Below are positions 46,603 through 56,129 of a stretch of 64,000 nt of DNA, one piece after another (the stretch's first letter is position 1; each line of letters begins with the position of its first letter). The stretch lies in contig NZ_JACBNX010000002.1 of NCBI RefSeq assembly GCF_013403875.1, positions 62,001 through 126,000 of the forward strand, written 5' to 3'. Source of the DNA: Burkholderia guangdongensis. GTDB lineage: Bacteria > Pseudomonadota > Gammaproteobacteria > Burkholderiales > Burkholderiaceae. The translations under genes were made by a program, and so were the position numbers. The notes under the pieces are model-generated. The model was given only the letters and a program-made list of their open reading frames with translations. It had not been told where the DNA came from and did not search any database.

Positions 46603-47892
46603 ATGGTTCCGCATCTCGTTACGGCGTTAAACGGTCCGCTGCTCGAACTGGAGCAGAAGATCCTCGACGCCACGCCTGCGATCGAACGCTGGTTCAGGCT
46701 CGAATGGCAGGAACACACGCCGCCGTTCTACTGTTCGGTCGACCTGCGTAACGCGGGCTTCAAGCTCGCGCCCGTCGACGCGAACCTGTTCCCGGGCGCG
46801 TTCAACAATCTGCCGGCCGAAGTGCTGCCGCTCGCGGTGCAGGCCGGGATGGCCGCGATCGAGAAGATCTGCCCCGATGCGAAGAATCTGCTCGTGATCC
46901 CCGAGCTGCCGACCCGCAACGCGTTCTATCTCGAGAACGTCGCGCGGCTCGCGACGATCATGCGTCAGGCCGGTCTCAACGTGCGCTTCGGCTCGCTCGA
47001 TCCGAGCGTCGTCGACGTCACGCCGATCACGCTCGCCGACGGCCAGAAGATCGTGCTCGAGCCGCTCGAGCGCACGCCGCGCCGGCTCGGCCTGAAGAAT
47101 TTCGATCCCTGTTCGATCCTGCTGAACAACGACCTGTCGGCCGGCATTCCGCACGTGCTCGAGAACCTGCACGAGCAGTATCTGCTGCCGCCGCTGCACG
47201 CGGGCTGGGCGGTGCGCCGCAAGTCGACGCATTTCTCGTGCTACGACGACGTCGCGAAGAAGTTCGCGAAGCTGATCGGCGTCGATCCGTGGATGGTGAA
47301 TCCGTACTTCGCGCACGTCGAGGGTGTCGACTGGCAGGCGCACGAGGGCGACGACGCGCTCGCCGCCGCGATCGACGCGGTGCTGAAGAAGATCGCGCGC
47401 AAGTATCGCGAATACGGGATCGGCGAGAAGCCGTTCGTCGTCGTGAAGGCCGACGCCGGCACCGCCGGGCGCGGCGTGATGACCGTGCACGACGCGGCCG
47501 AGATCGGCCGGATGTCGAAGGCCGAGCGCGCGCAGATGGCCGAGTCGAAGGCCGGCCTCGCGGTGCACGACGTGATCGTGCAGGAAGGCGTATATACGTT
47601 CGAGCGCGTCGGCGACGAGGTCGCGGAGCCGGTCGTCTACATGATCGACCGCTACGTGGTCGGCGGCTTCTACCGCACGCACGGCGGCCGCCAGCGCGAC
47701 CAGAACCTGAACGCGCCCGGCATGCACTACGTGCCGCTCGGCTTCGAGCACACCGCGCTGCCCGACGCCGGCGCGAAGCCCGGTGCGGCGCCGCCGAACC
47801 GCTTCTACATGTACGGCGTCGTCGCGCGGCTGTCGCTGATCGCGTCGTCGATCGAGCTCGAGAAAACCGATCCGGAAGCGATTCAGGTATAA
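46603..47892 (+). CDS. gshA: Glutamate-cysteine ligase
   Basis: 429 aa, the betaproteobacterial type of gamma-glutamylcysteine synthetase (first step of glutathione synthesis). Characteristic segments: CSVDLRNAGFKLAPVDANLFPGAFNNL near residue 45, ELPTRNAFYLEN near 103, KADAGTAGRGVMTVHD near 285, and RTHGGRQRDQNLNAPGMHYVPL near 355. Followed by gshB after a hairpin. Confidence 0.93.
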   Translation: MVPHLVTALNGPLLELEQKILDATPAIERWFRLEWQEHTPPFYCSVDLRNAGFKLAPVDANLFPGAFNNLPAEVLPLAVQAGMAAIEKICPDAKNLLVIPELPTRNAFYLENVARLATIMRQAGLNVRFGSLDPSVVDVTPITLADGQKIVLEPLERTPRRLGLKNFDPCSILLNNDLSAGIPHVLENLHEQYLLPPLHAGWAVRRKSTHFSCYDDVAKKFAKLIGVDPWMVNPYFAHVEGVDWQAHEGDDALAAAIDAVLKKIARKYREYGIGEKPFVVVKADAGTAGRGVMTVHDAAEIGRMSKAERAQMAESKAGLAVHDVIVQEGVYTFERVGDEVAEPVVYMIDRYVVGGFYRTHGGRQRDQNLNAPGMHYVPLGFEHTALPDAGAKPGAAPPNRFYMYGVVARLSLIASSIELEKTDPEAIQV

Positions 47893-47901
47893 ATAGACGA
47901 C

Positions 47902-47926
47902 AAACCGGCGCACGAGGCGCCGGTTT
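47902..47926 (+). terminator. Hairpin between gshA and gshB
   Basis: Perfect 10-bp stem AAACCGGCGC / GCGCCGGTTT with a 5-nt loop but only a weak T-tail. It may attenuate rather than fully stop read-through into gshB. Confidence 0.55.
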
Positions 47927-47950
47927 CGACTTTCAGGTATCAGGACCCGC

Positions 47951-48907
47951 ATGGACATTCTCTTCATCGCCGACCCGCTCGAACGCTTCAAGATCTACAA
48001 GGACTCGACCTACGCGATGATGGCCGAGGCCGCGCGCCGCGGGCACGCGGTCTATGCGTGCGAGCCGCATCATCTCGCGTGGACGGGCACGAGCGTCGAG
48101 GCCGACGTGCGGCGCGTGACGCTCGTCGGCGATCCGGCCGACCTGCACCGCGCGCCGTGGCACGAGGCGGGCGCGGTCGACGCGCGCAAGCTCGCATCGT
48201 TCGGCGCGGTGCTGATGCGCAAGGATCCACCGTTCGACATGGAGTACGTGACGTCGACGTGGCTACTCGAGCTCGCGGAGCGCGCCGGCGCGCGCGTGTT
48301 CAACCGTGCGCAGTCGATCCGCGACCATTCGGAGAAGCTCGCGATCGGCGAATTCCCGCAGTTCGTCGCGCCGACGCTCGTCACGCGCGACGCGAAGCGG
48401 CTGCGCGCGTTCCACGCGGAGCACGGCGACGTGATCCTGAAGCCGCTCGACGGAATGGGCGGGATGGGCGTGTTCCGCGTGAAGCCCGACGGCATGAACC
48501 TCGGCTCGATCGTCGAGCTGCTGAGCCACGACGGCGCGCGCTCGGTGATGGCGCAGAAGTTCATCCCGGAGATCAAGGCCGGCGACAAGCGGATCCTGCT
48601 GATCGGCGGCGAGCCGGTGCCGTATTCGCTTGCGCGGATTCCGCAGGGCAACGAGGTGCGCGGCAATCTCGCGGCGGGCGGCGTGGGCGTCGCGCAGCCG
48701 CTGACCGCGCGCGATCGCGAGATCGCCGAGACGCTCGCGCCGGTGCTCGCCGCGCGCGGCCTGTTGCTCGTCGGCCTCGACGCGATCGGCGACTGGCTGA
48801 CCGAAGTGAACGTCACGAGCCCGACGTGCTTCCGCGAGATCATGGAGCAGACGGGCTTCGACGTCGCCGCGATGTTCGTCGACGCGCTGGAGCGCGCGGC
48901 GGGATAA
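47951..48907 (+). CDS. gshB: Glutathione synthetase
   Basis: 318 aa ATP-grasp enzyme joining glycine to gamma-glutamylcysteine. FIADPLERFKIYKDSTYAMMAEAARRGH N terminus, MRKDPPFDMEYVTSTWLLE near residue 90, ATP-binding LKPLDGMGGMGVFRV near 165, and DWLTEVNVTSPTCFREI near 285 are typical. It lies 58 bp after gshA. Confidence 0.95.
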   Translation: MDILFIADPLERFKIYKDSTYAMMAEAARRGHAVYACEPHHLAWTGTSVEADVRRVTLVGDPADLHRAPWHEAGAVDARKLASFGAVLMRKDPPFDMEYVTSTWLLELAERAGARVFNRAQSIRDHSEKLAIGEFPQFVAPTLVTRDAKRLRAFHAEHGDVILKPLDGMGGMGVFRVKPDGMNLGSIVELLSHDGARSVMAQKFIPEIKAGDKRILLIGGEPVPYSLARIPQGNEVRGNLAAGGVGVAQPLTARDREIAETLAPVLAARGLLLVGLDAIGDWLTEVNVTSPTCFREIMEQTGFDVAAMFVDALERAAG

Positions 48908-48976
48908 GCGCACCGGCTCGACTGAAACGGCCTGCTACAATGGCCGCTTGAACGGCGTTTCGGCGTTTTTTATGAC

Positions 48977-49444
48977 ATGGCAGGCATTCTGATCATCGCG
49001 CATGCCCCGCTCGCGACCGCGCTGCGGGACTGCATTTCGCACATCTACGGCGGCGTGCCCGCGCGCATCGGCGTGATCGACGTACTGGCGGACAACGATC
49101 CCGCGCAGGTAATGGCGTTCGCGTACGCCGAGATCGCGCGCCTGAAGGAAGAGAACGGCGCGCTCGTGCTGACCGACATGTACGGCGCGACGCCCGCGAA
49201 CATCGCGGGCCAGCTCGCGAAGCTCGACGGCGTGCGCGTGCTCGCCGGCGTGAATCTGCCGATGCTCGTGCGCGCGGTCTGCTACCGCACGGTGCCGCTC
49301 GACACGCTCGTCGACAAGGCGCTATCCGGTGGCGCGAAGGGCGTTCACGAGGTCGCGGCGGGTTCGCCGCCGCCGCCGAGCGACGTCGGCTGTGGCGAAT
49401 GCGCACCGATTCCGCCCGAGCCGTGCCCGCGTAGCGCACTGTAA
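48977..49444 (+). CDS. PTS EIIA component, mannose/fructose superfamily
   Basis: 155 aa. EIIA-Man fold with the phosphorylatable His9 in ILIIAHAPLA, then LTDMYGATPANIAGQLAKL and GVNLPMLVRAVCYR. The C-terminal about 28 residues are a Pro/Cys-rich tail (SPPPPSDVGCGECAPIPPEPCP) not part of the domain, with three cysteines. No EIIB or EIIC gene follows, so with HPr and EI it probably forms a regulatory phosphorelay. Confidence 0.9.
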   Translation: MAGILIIAHAPLATALRDCISHIYGGVPARIGVIDVLADNDPAQVMAFAYAEIARLKEENGALVLTDMYGATPANIAGQLAKLDGVRVLAGVNLPMLVRAVCYRTVPLDTLVDKALSGGAKGVHEVAAGSPPPPSDVGCGECAPIPPEPCPRSAL

Positions 49445-49543
49445 CGCGCAGCCGCTGTAATATCTCGCCCGCGGCACCCTTTTTCGCCCGTTTCCTCATT
49501 CCGCCGACGAAACGCCGCCGGCAGCCTCGATCGAACGAAGACC

Positions 49544-49813
49544 ATGCTTCAACAAGAAACCACCATCGTCAATAAATTGGGGCTGCATGCGCGCGCATCG
49601 GCCAAGCTCACGCAGCTCGCGGGCAGCTTTCAGGCCGAGGTCTGGATGTCGCGCAACGGCCGGAAAATCAACGCGAAGAGCATCATGGGCGTGATGATGC
49701 TCGCGGCCGGCATCGGCAGCTCGGTCACGATCGAGACCGAAGGGCCGGATGAAGAGCAGGCGATGGATGCGCTGCTGAGGCTGATCGCCGACAAGTTCGG
49801 CGAAGGCCAGTGA
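49544..49813 (+). CDS. ptsH: Phosphocarrier protein HPr
   Basis: 89 aa. Catalytic His15 in KLGLHARASAKL and the regulatory Ser46 in NAKSIMGVMML are both present, so it can be phosphorylated by EI and potentially by HPr kinase. Its only PTS partners here are EIIA-Man and EI. A strong terminator follows. Confidence 0.95.
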   Translation: MLQQETTIVNKLGLHARASAKLTQLAGSFQAEVWMSRNGRKINAKSIMGVMMLAAGIGSSVTIETEGPDEEQAMDALLRLIADKFGEGQ

Positions 49814-49836
49814 CGCGCGAGCCGCCCCTTCCGGAG

Positions 49837-49868
49837 AAAATGCCGCGTCGTCACGCGGCATTTTTTTT
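49837..49868 (+). terminator. Rho-independent terminator after ptsH
   Basis: Perfect stem AAAATGCCGCGT / ACGCGGCATTTT with a 4-nt loop and a run of eight or more T residues. Confidence 0.93.
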
Positions 49869-49936
49869 GCCGCGCGATCATTGATTCATTGTACGTAATG
49901 CTGCGCCGCATGCAGTCATGTGACAGTCACGGAATT

Positions 49937-49942
49937 TATAAT
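49937..49942 (+). promoter_or_regulatory. Candidate -10 element of ptsI
   Basis: Perfect TATAAT 63 bp upstream of the ptsI start and after the ptsH terminator; no clear -35 at 16-18 bp. Suggests ptsI has its own promoter. Confidence 0.45.
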
Positions 49943-50005
49943 CACATTCCAGGGTCATAAGCGCACCGCAGCAGCGTGCCGCGGTTCACATATCAGGAGG
50001 TGCGC

Positions 50006-51778
50006 GTGTCCTTCACGCTGCATGGCATTCCCGTCTCTCGAGGCATCGCGATCGGACGCGCGTATCTGATCGCGCCGATGGCGCTCGACGTCGCCCATTA
50101 TCTGATCGACACGCATCAGATCGATGCCGAAGTCGCGCGCTTTCGCGCGGCGCTCGACCGGGTGCACCGCGAGCTCGACGTGCTGCGTGCCGACCTGACC
50201 GACGACACCCCGAGCGAAGTCGGCGCGTTCATCGACGTGCACGCGATGATCCTGAACGACGCGATGCTCGTGCAGGAAACGATCGACCTGATCCGCACGC
50301 GCCGCTACAACGTCGAGTGGGCGCTGACCGAGCAGCTCGACCTGCTCACGCGCCATTTCGACGACATCGAGGACGAATACCTGCGCGAGCGCAAGGCGGA
50401 CATCGAGCAGGTCGTCGAGCGCGTGCTGAAGGCGCTCGCGGGCGCGCCGTCGCCGTCGCAGCAGCTCGGCGGCGCGAAGAAGGGCAGCGACGAGATGATC
50501 GTCGTCGCGCACGACATCGCGCCGGCCGACATGATGCAGTTCAAGACGCAGTCGTTCCAGGCGTTCGTCACCGATCTCGGCGGGCGCACGTCGCATACGG
50601 CGATCGTCGCGCGCAGCCTCGGCATTCCGGCCGCGGTCGGCGTGCAGCACGCGAGCCAGCTGATCCGGCAGGACGACCTGATCATCGTCGACGGCGACCA
50701 GGGGATCGTGATCGTCGATCCGGCGCCGATCGTCCTCGAGGAGTATTCGTACCGCCAGTCCGAGAAGGCGCTCGAGCAGCGCAAGCTGCAGCGGCTGAAG
50801 TTCTCGCCGACGCAGACGCTGTGCGGCACGCAGATCGCGCTCTACGCGAACATCGAGCTGCCCGACGACGCGAAGGCGGCCGTCGAGGCGGGCGCGGTCG
50901 GCGTCGGGCTGTTCCGCTCCGAATTCCTGTTCATGAATCACGAGAACGAGATGCCGGAGGAGGAGGAGCAGTTCGCCGCGTACAAGCGGGCGGTCGAGTG
51001 GATGAAGGGGATGCCGGTCACGATCCGCACGATCGACGTCGGCGCGGACAAGCCGCTCGACGCGCGCGACGAAGGCTACGAAACCGCGCCGAACCCGGCG
51101 CTCGGCCTGCGCGCGATCCGCTGGAGCCTGTCCGAGCCGCAGATGTTCCTCACGCAGTTGCGCGCGATCCTGCGCGCGTCCGCATTCGGGCAGGTGAAGA
51201 TCCTGATTCCGATGCTCGCGCACGCGCAGGAAATCGACCAGACGCTCGACCTGATCCGCGAGGCGAAGCGCCAGCTCGACGACGCGGGGCTGCTCTACGA
51301 TCCGAACGTGCGCGTCGGCGCGATGATCGAGATTCCGGCCGCCGCGATCGCGCTGCCGCTGTTCCTGAAACGCTTCGATTTCCTGTCGATCGGCACGAAC
51401 GACCTGATCCAGTACACGCTCGCGATCGATCGCGCGGACAACGCGGTCGCGCATCTGTACGATCCGCTGCATCCGGCGGTGCTGCACCTGATCTCGTTTA
51501 CGCTGCGCGAGGCGAAGCGCGCGGGCGTGCCGGTGTCGGTATGCGGCGAGATGGCGGGCGACCCGACGCTCACGCGCCTGCTGCTCGGGATGGGGCTCAC
51601 CGAATTCTCGATGCATCCGAGCCAGTTGCTCGTCGTCAAGCAGGAGATTCTGCGCGCGCACCTGAAGGCGCTCGAGAAGCCGACCGCGGACGTGCTCGCG
51701 GCGTTCGAGCCCGAAGAGGTGCAGTCGGCGCTGAAGCGGCTCGCGGTCGCCGAGCCGCGCGCGGACGCGACGGCGTGA
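50006..51778 (+). CDS. ptsI: Phosphoenolpyruvate-protein phosphotransferase (EI)
   Basis: 590 aa. N-terminal HPr-binding/phospho-His domain with active site GGRTSHTAIVARSLGIPAAVG (about residues 191-211), and C-terminal PEP-binding TIM barrel with GVGLFRSEFLFM, DVGADKPL, SIGTNDLIQYTLAIDRAD and CGEMAGDP. GTG 50006 is preceded by AGGAGG at 5-bp spacing; an upstream in-frame ATG has no such site. Transfers phosphate from PEP to HPr. Confidence 0.95.
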   Translation: MSFTLHGIPVSRGIAIGRAYLIAPMALDVAHYLIDTHQIDAEVARFRAALDRVHRELDVLRADLTDDTPSEVGAFIDVHAMILNDAMLVQETIDLIRTRRYNVEWALTEQLDLLTRHFDDIEDEYLRERKADIEQVVERVLKALAGAPSPSQQLGGAKKGSDEMIVVAHDIAPADMMQFKTQSFQAFVTDLGGRTSHTAIVARSLGIPAAVGVQHASQLIRQDDLIIVDGDQGIVIVDPAPIVLEEYSYRQSEKALEQRKLQRLKFSPTQTLCGTQIALYANIELPDDAKAAVEAGAVGVGLFRSEFLFMNHENEMPEEEEQFAAYKRAVEWMKGMPVTIRTIDVGADKPLDARDEGYETAPNPALGLRAIRWSLSEPQMFLTQLRAILRASAFGQVKILIPMLAHAQEIDQTLDLIREAKRQLDDAGLLYDPNVRVGAMIEIPAAAIALPLFLKRFDFLSIGTNDLIQYTLAIDRADNAVAHLYDPLHPAVLHLISFTLREAKRAGVPVSVCGEMAGDPTLTRLLLGMGLTEFSMHPSQLLVVKQEILRAHLKALEKPTADVLAAFEPEEVQSALKRLAVAEPRADATA

Positions 51779-51805
51779 GCGACGCGTCATGAGCGCCGCG
51801 CGTCG

Positions 51806-52558
51806 TCAATGCGCGTCGCCGCACACCGGACAATCCGCCTGACGCGCGATCTTCATCGTCGTCCATTCCATCCGTAGCGAATCGAGCATCATCAGCCGGC
51901 CGGTGAGCGTCGCGCCGATGCCGCCGATCACGCGCAGCGCTTCGGCCGCCTGCATCGAGCCGATGATGCCGACCGTCGGCGCGAACACGCCCATCGTCGC
52001 GCACGCGACCTCCTCGAACGGCTGATCCTCCGGGAACACGCACGCGTAACACGGCGATGCCGGATCGCGGAAGTCGAACGTGCTGATCTGCCCGTCGAAG
52101 CGCAGCGCCGCGCCCGACACGAGCGGCACGCGATGCGCGACGCACGCGCGGTTGATCGCATGGCGCGTCGCGAAGTTGTCGGTGCAGTCGAGCACGACGC
52201 TCGCTTGCGGCACGTGCGCGTCGAGCCACGCGTCGTCCACGCGCTCGGCGACCGCGTGCACGGTCACTTCCGGATTGAGCCGCGCGAGCGCGTCGCGCCC
52301 CGATTCGACCTTCCGGTGTCCGACCGACGCGGTCGCGTGCAGGATCTGCCGCTGCAGGTTCGTCAGATCGACGGTGTCCGCGTCGACGAGCGTGATCGTG
52401 CCGACGCCGGATGCGGCGAGATACATCGCCGCCGGCGAGCCGAGGCCGCCCGCGCCGACGACGATCGCATGCGCGTCGAGAAAGCGCTGCTGCGCTTCGA
52501 TGCCGATCTCGTCGACGAGGATATGGCGGGAGTAGCGGAGGAGTTGATCGTCGTTCAT
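51806..52558 (-). CDS. moeB: ThiF/MoeB/HesA family adenylyltransferase
   Basis: 250 aa E1-like enzyme that adenylates the C terminus of a sulfur-carrier protein (MoaD or ThiS). RYSRHILVDEIGIEAQQRF, nucleotide motif VVGAGGLGSPAAMYLAASG, DLTNLQRQILH, and two zinc Cys pairs (CYAC near residue 171 and CPVC near 245). MoeB and ThiF cannot be told apart from sequence alone; no thi or moa genes adjoin. ATG 52558 chosen over a longer frame. Confidence 0.87.
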   Translation of the reverse strand: MNDDQLLRYSRHILVDEIGIEAQQRFLDAHAIVVGAGGLGSPAAMYLAASGVGTITLVDADTVDLTNLQRQILHATASVGHRKVESGRDALARLNPEVTVHAVAERVDDAWLDAHVPQASVVLDCTDNFATRHAINRACVAHRVPLVSGAALRFDGQISTFDFRDPASPCYACVFPEDQPFEEVACATMGVFAPTVGIIGSMQAAEALRVIGGIGATLTGRLMMLDSLRMEWTTMKIARQADCPVCGDAH

Positions 52559-52614
52559 GAGCGGAGGCAGGCGGCGGGCGATGCGTGACGCGGATGCCCG
52601 TATTCTAGGCGCGC

Positions 52615-52654
52615 AAAAGAAACAGGCCATCGCGGGTTTGCCGCGATGGCCTGT
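52615..52654 (-). terminator. Rho-independent terminator after ctpA
   Basis: Perfect 14-bp stem (ACAGGCCATCGCGG and its complement, loop GTTTG); read leftward it is followed by TTTCTTTT, so it ends ctpA transcription. Confidence 0.85.
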
Positions 52655-52670
52655 CGGACGGGGCTGACGC

Positions 52671-54257
52671 TTACTGCGTGGCCGACGCCGGCTTCGGTGC
52701 TGCCGGCGTAGGCGCAGCCGGTTTCGGCGCGGCTGGCGCAGACGCGGATGCCGGCGCCGCCGCCGCCTTCGATGCCGCGGCCGGCTTGGCCGGGGCGTTC
52801 TTCGACGTGCTCTCGGCGAGCAGCGACTTCGACTCCTGCACCGGCTTGCCTTCGAGCTTGTTGAGCGCCTGCTGCATCATGAAGTCGTCCGGCGTGCCGA
52901 ACTCGACCGGCTTGCGGTCGCGGTCCTTCTGGCGCTGCTCGGGCGTCTTCTTGTCGTTCTGCTCCTCGAGGTTCTGGAGCTCCTGCATCCGGCGCTGCTC
53001 GCGCTGCTCGAGCTCCTTCTTCTCGTTCGGATCCTGCGTGTTCGCGAGGTGGTTCGTGTAGTCGACCTCGCGCGTGACGAGCACGTCGTCCGGATCGCCG
53101 TCCGCGAACTGGTCGACCGGAATGTCGGGCGTGATCCCCTTGTTCTGGATCGAGCGGCCGCTCGGCGTGTAGTAGTACGCGGTCGTCAGGCGCAGCGCGG
53201 TGTCGGCCGTCATCGGGCGGACCGTCTGCACCGAGCCCTTGCCGAACGTCGTCTTGCCCATGATCAGCGCGCGATGCGAATCCTGCAGCGCGCCGGCGAC
53301 GATTTCCGACGCGGACGCCGAGTACGCGTTCGTCAGCACGATCATCGGCACGGTCTTGAAGGCCGGCGACAGGTTCTTCAGCGGATCGCCGTCGAACGAC
53401 GGCAGGCGGTAGTTGTCGTAGGTGTCGCGATAGACCTGCTTCGAATCCGGGATCTGGCCGTTCGTCGACACGACGACCGAATCCGGCGGCAGGAACGCGC
53501 CCGCGACGCCGACCGCGCTCTGCAGCAGGCCGCCGCCGTTGTTGCGCAGATCGATGATCAGGCCCTTCGGGTTCGGCTGCTGGCGCGCGACGTCCTCGAG
53601 CTTCGCGGCGAGATCGGGCACCGTGCGCTCCTGGAAGCTCGTGATGCGGATGTACGCGTAACCCGGGTCGAGCATCTTCAGCTTCACGCTCTGCACGCGG
53701 ATGATCGCGCGCGTGACCGTGACCGGGAACGTGCGGTCGTCGCTCTTGCGGTAGATCGTCAGCGTGACCTTCGTGCCGGGGTCGCCGCGCATCTGCTTGA
53801 CGGCGTTGTCGAGCGTCATGCCGCGCACCGGCTTGTCGTTGATGCGCGTGATCAGGTCGCCCGGACGGATTCCGGCGCGGAACGCGGGGGTGTCCTCGAT
53901 CGGCGAGATCACCTTCACGAGACCGTCTTCCTGCGAAATCTCGATACCGAGGCCCGCGAAGCGGCCCTTCGTCTGCTCCTGCAGTTCCTGGTAATCGGTC
54001 TTGTCGAGGAACGACGAGTGCGGATCGAGGCTCGATACCATGCCCTTGATCGCCGCGGTCAGCAGCTTCTTGTCGTCGACCGGCTCGACGTACTCGTGCT
54101 TGATCTGGCCGAACACTTCCGCGAACAGGCGGAGCTGGTCGAGGGGGAGCGGCGCCGTGGCGCTCTGCTCGGCCGACGCGGAAATCTGCAGCGTGGCGAA
54201 CACGCCCGTGGCGAGGCCCGCGGCAATCAGGCCGATGTTCTTCAGTTTGATTCGCAT
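52671..54257 (-). CDS. ctpA: C-terminal processing protease (S41 family)
   Basis: 528 aa. Signal/anchor (NIGLIAAGLATGVFATLQISASA), PDZ domain (about 90-175; GIRPGDLITRINDKPVRGM), then S41 protease with catalytic Ser in TNAYSASASEIVAGAL and Lys in GKTTFGKGSVQT (about residues 305-345). C-terminal 70 residues are an Ala/Pro/Lys-rich repeat-like tail (PAAPKPAAPTPAAPKPASA). Periplasmic; probably regulates peptidoglycan hydrolases. Downstream of gpmA. Confidence 0.93.
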   Translation of the reverse strand: MRIKLKNIGLIAAGLATGVFATLQISASAEQSATAPLPLDQLRLFAEVFGQIKHEYVEPVDDKKLLTAAIKGMVSSLDPHSSFLDKTDYQELQEQTKGRFAGLGIEISQEDGLVKVISPIEDTPAFRAGIRPGDLITRINDKPVRGMTLDNAVKQMRGDPGTKVTLTIYRKSDDRTFPVTVTRAIIRVQSVKLKMLDPGYAYIRITSFQERTVPDLAAKLEDVARQQPNPKGLIIDLRNNGGGLLQSAVGVAGAFLPPDSVVVSTNGQIPDSKQVYRDTYDNYRLPSFDGDPLKNLSPAFKTVPMIVLTNAYSASASEIVAGALQDSHRALIMGKTTFGKGSVQTVRPMTADTALRLTTAYYYTPSGRSIQNKGITPDIPVDQFADGDPDDVLVTREVDYTNHLANTQDPNEKKELEQREQRRMQELQNLEEQNDKKTPEQRQKDRDRKPVEFGTPDDFMMQQALNKLEGKPVQESKSLLAESTSKNAPAKPAAASKAAAAPASASAPAAPKPAAPTPAAPKPASATQ

Positions 54258-54316
54258 AGGAAAAGTCGGGTGCGGTCGGAAAGCGCGTGGCTCTTGCGGA
54301 AGTAGCAGTCAAGTAT

Positions 54317-54359
54317 AACCGGTCGGCCCGTTCGTCAGGGGAACGGGCCGAAACCGGTT
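54317..54359 (-). terminator. Long hairpin between gpmA and ctpA
   Basis: Inner perfect stem CGGCCCGTTC / GAACGGGCCG with outer arms AACCGG / CCGGTT. Leftward it is followed by TTATACTTG, a weak T-tail, so it may reduce rather than abolish read-through. Confidence 0.55.
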
Positions 54360-54453
54360 CGACAGTGTCGGCTCGCCGAGGTTCGCGACGGGGCGGGCCG
54401 ACCTGCCCGGCATACCGGGCAGGCGGGCCGGCCGGCCTGGCCCCGGCGCGGGA

Positions 54454-55200
54454 TCAGCCCGCCTTGCCTTGCTTCGCGACGGCCGCCTGCGCCTTCGCGA
54501 TCGCTTCCGGGTCGCCGAGATAATAGTTCCGGATCGGCTTCAGGTTTTCGTCGAGCTCATAGACGAGCGGCACGCCGTTCGGGATGTTCAGGCCGACGAT
54601 GTCGTCGTCCGAGATGCCGTCGAGATACTTGACCAGCGCGCGGATCGAGTTGCCGTGCGCGGCGATCAGCACGTTGCGGCCGCCCTTGATCGCGGGCGCG
54701 ATCGACTCGTTCCACAGCGGCAGCACGCGCGCGACGGTATCCTTCAGGCATTCGGTCAGCGGCAGCTGCTCGCGCGGCACCTTCGCGTAGCGCGGGTCGC
54801 CGTACGGCGCGCGCGCGTCGGTCGGCTCGAGCGACGGCGGCGGCGTGTCGTAGCTGCGGCGCCAGACCAGCACCTGGTCGTCGCCGAATTTCGCGGCCGT
54901 TTCCGCCTTGTTCAGGCCCGACAGCGCGCCGTAGTGGCGCTCGTTCAGGCGCCACGAGTGGACGACGGGCAGATACATCAGGTCCATCCGGTCCTGCACG
55001 TGCCACAGCGTGCGGATCGCGCGCTTGAGCACCGACGTGTACGCGATGTCGAACGTGTAGCCGGCCTCCTTGAGCAGTTCGCCGGCCTGGTAGGCCTCGT
55101 TGGCGCCCTGTTCGGTCAGGTCGACGTCGACCCAGCCGGTGAAACGGTTTTCCTTGTTCCACGTCGATTCGCCGTGGCGGATGAGAACGAGCTTGTGCAT
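54454..55200 (-). CDS. gpmA: 2,3-bisphosphoglycerate-dependent phosphoglycerate mutase
   Basis: 248 aa glycolytic enzyme interconverting 3- and 2-phosphoglycerate. [18 protein letters not shown] (catalytic His11), [15 protein letters not shown], and [16 protein letters not shown] (second His) are canonical. ATG 55200 (MHKLVL) is the family start; a longer frame exists upstream. Confidence 0.96.
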   Translation of the reverse strand: MHKLVLIRHGESTWNKENRFTGWVDVDLTEQGANEAYQAGELLKEAGYTFDIAYTSVLKRAIRTLWHVQDRMDLMYLPVVHSWRLNERHYGALSGLNKAETAAKFGDDQVLVWRRSYDTPPPSLEPTDARAPYGDPRYAKVPREQLPLTECLKDTVARVLPLWNESIAPAIKGGRNVLIAAHGNSIRALVKYLDGISDDDIVGLNIPNGVPLVYELDENLKPIRNYYLGDPEAIAKAQAAVAKQGKAG

Positions 55201-55285
55201 GGATGTGCTTGCGGTCGGTAGTGAGGAAGCTGGGCGCAAGGCGCCGCGTCCGGGGCGGCGTCATCCTCGCGCAAGGCGGTTATTT

Positions 55286-55291
55286 TATAAT
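55286..55291 (+). promoter_or_regulatory. Candidate -10 element of the rhodanese-grxC-secB-gpsA operon
   Basis: Perfect TATAAT 45 bp upstream of the rhodanese gene; no clear -35. Confidence 0.4.
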
Positions 55292-55335
55292 GCCGGGATT
55301 GTCTTTTCCGATTTCTCTTTTTTCGGCGGATTTCC

Positions 55336-55758
55336 GTGAAGTTCTTTACCGATTACACGAACCTGGGCCTGATCGCGATCCTGCTCGTTTCCGGCGGCCT
55401 GCTCGCGTGGCCCGTGCTGCGCCGCGGCCGCGGCGGACTGTCCGCGGCCGAGGCGACGCAGCTCATCAATCGCCGCAACGCGGTCGTGATCGACGTGCGG
55501 CCGGCGGCCGCCTTCGCGGCCGGCCATCTGCCGTCGGCGCGCCAGGTCGACGCGGGCGAGATCGGCGCGAAGATCGCGCAGGTCGCGAAGAACAAGAGCA
55601 CGCCGGTGCTGCTCGTCTGCCAGAACGGCCAGCAGTCGCAGAAGGCGGCGCGCGAGGTCCAGGCGGCCGGCTACGCGGAAGTGCACGTGCTCGACGGCGG
55701 CGTCGCCGCCTGGCAGCAGGCCGGGATGCCGGTCGTCAAACAAGGAGCAGCGAAGTGA
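55336..55758 (+). CDS. Membrane-anchored rhodanese-domain protein
   Basis: 140 aa. N-terminal membrane helix ([19 protein letters not shown]) and a rhodanese domain with [19 protein letters not shown] and active-site Cys in [10 protein letters not shown] (near residue 95). Sulfurtransferase or thiol-handling role inferred. GTG start. Its stop overlaps the grxC start (GTGA, 55755-55758). Confidence 0.88.
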   Translation: MKFFTDYTNLGLIAILLVSGGLLAWPVLRRGRGGLSAAEATQLINRRNAVVIDVRPAAAFAAGHLPSARQVDAGEIGAKIAQVAKNKSTPVLLVCQNGQQSQKAAREVQAAGYAEVHVLDGGVAAWQQAGMPVVKQGAAK

Positions 55759-56015
55759 ACAAGGTCTTCATGTACAGCACGCAGGTGTGCCCGTATTGCG
55801 TCCAGGCCGAGCGTCTGTTGAAGCTGCGCGGCGTCGAGCACGTCGAGAAGGTGCTGGTCGACCGGGAGCCGGGCCGCCGCGAGGAAATGATGTCGCGCAC
55901 CGGCCGCCGCACCGTGCCGCAGATCTATATCGGCGACACGCACGTCGGCGGCTACGACGATCTGTCGAAGCTCGACCGCGAGGGCGGCCTCATGCCGCTT
56001 CTGCAAGCCGCCTGA
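55755..56015 (+). CDS. grxC: Glutaredoxin 3
   Basis: 86 aa. Redox motif CPYC ([14 protein letters not shown], about residues 12-15), TVPQIYIGD near residue 49 and GGYDDL near 60 give a complete glutathione-binding glutaredoxin. GTG start overlaps the rhodanese stop, so the two are translationally coupled; secB follows after 114 bp. Confidence 0.93.
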   Translation: MNKVFMYSTQVCPYCVQAERLLKLRGVEHVEKVLVDREPGRREEMMSRTGRRTVPQIYIGDTHVGGYDDLSKLDREGGLMPLLQAA

Positions 56016-56129
56016 TTCGGGCAGAATGGCCGCCGGCCGCGCGGGCCGGCGAGCACGATCCCCGCGGAAACCCATCATGCGTGCATGGCCGCCATCGGCC
56101 GGCGCGCGAACATAATTTTTGGAGCCATC

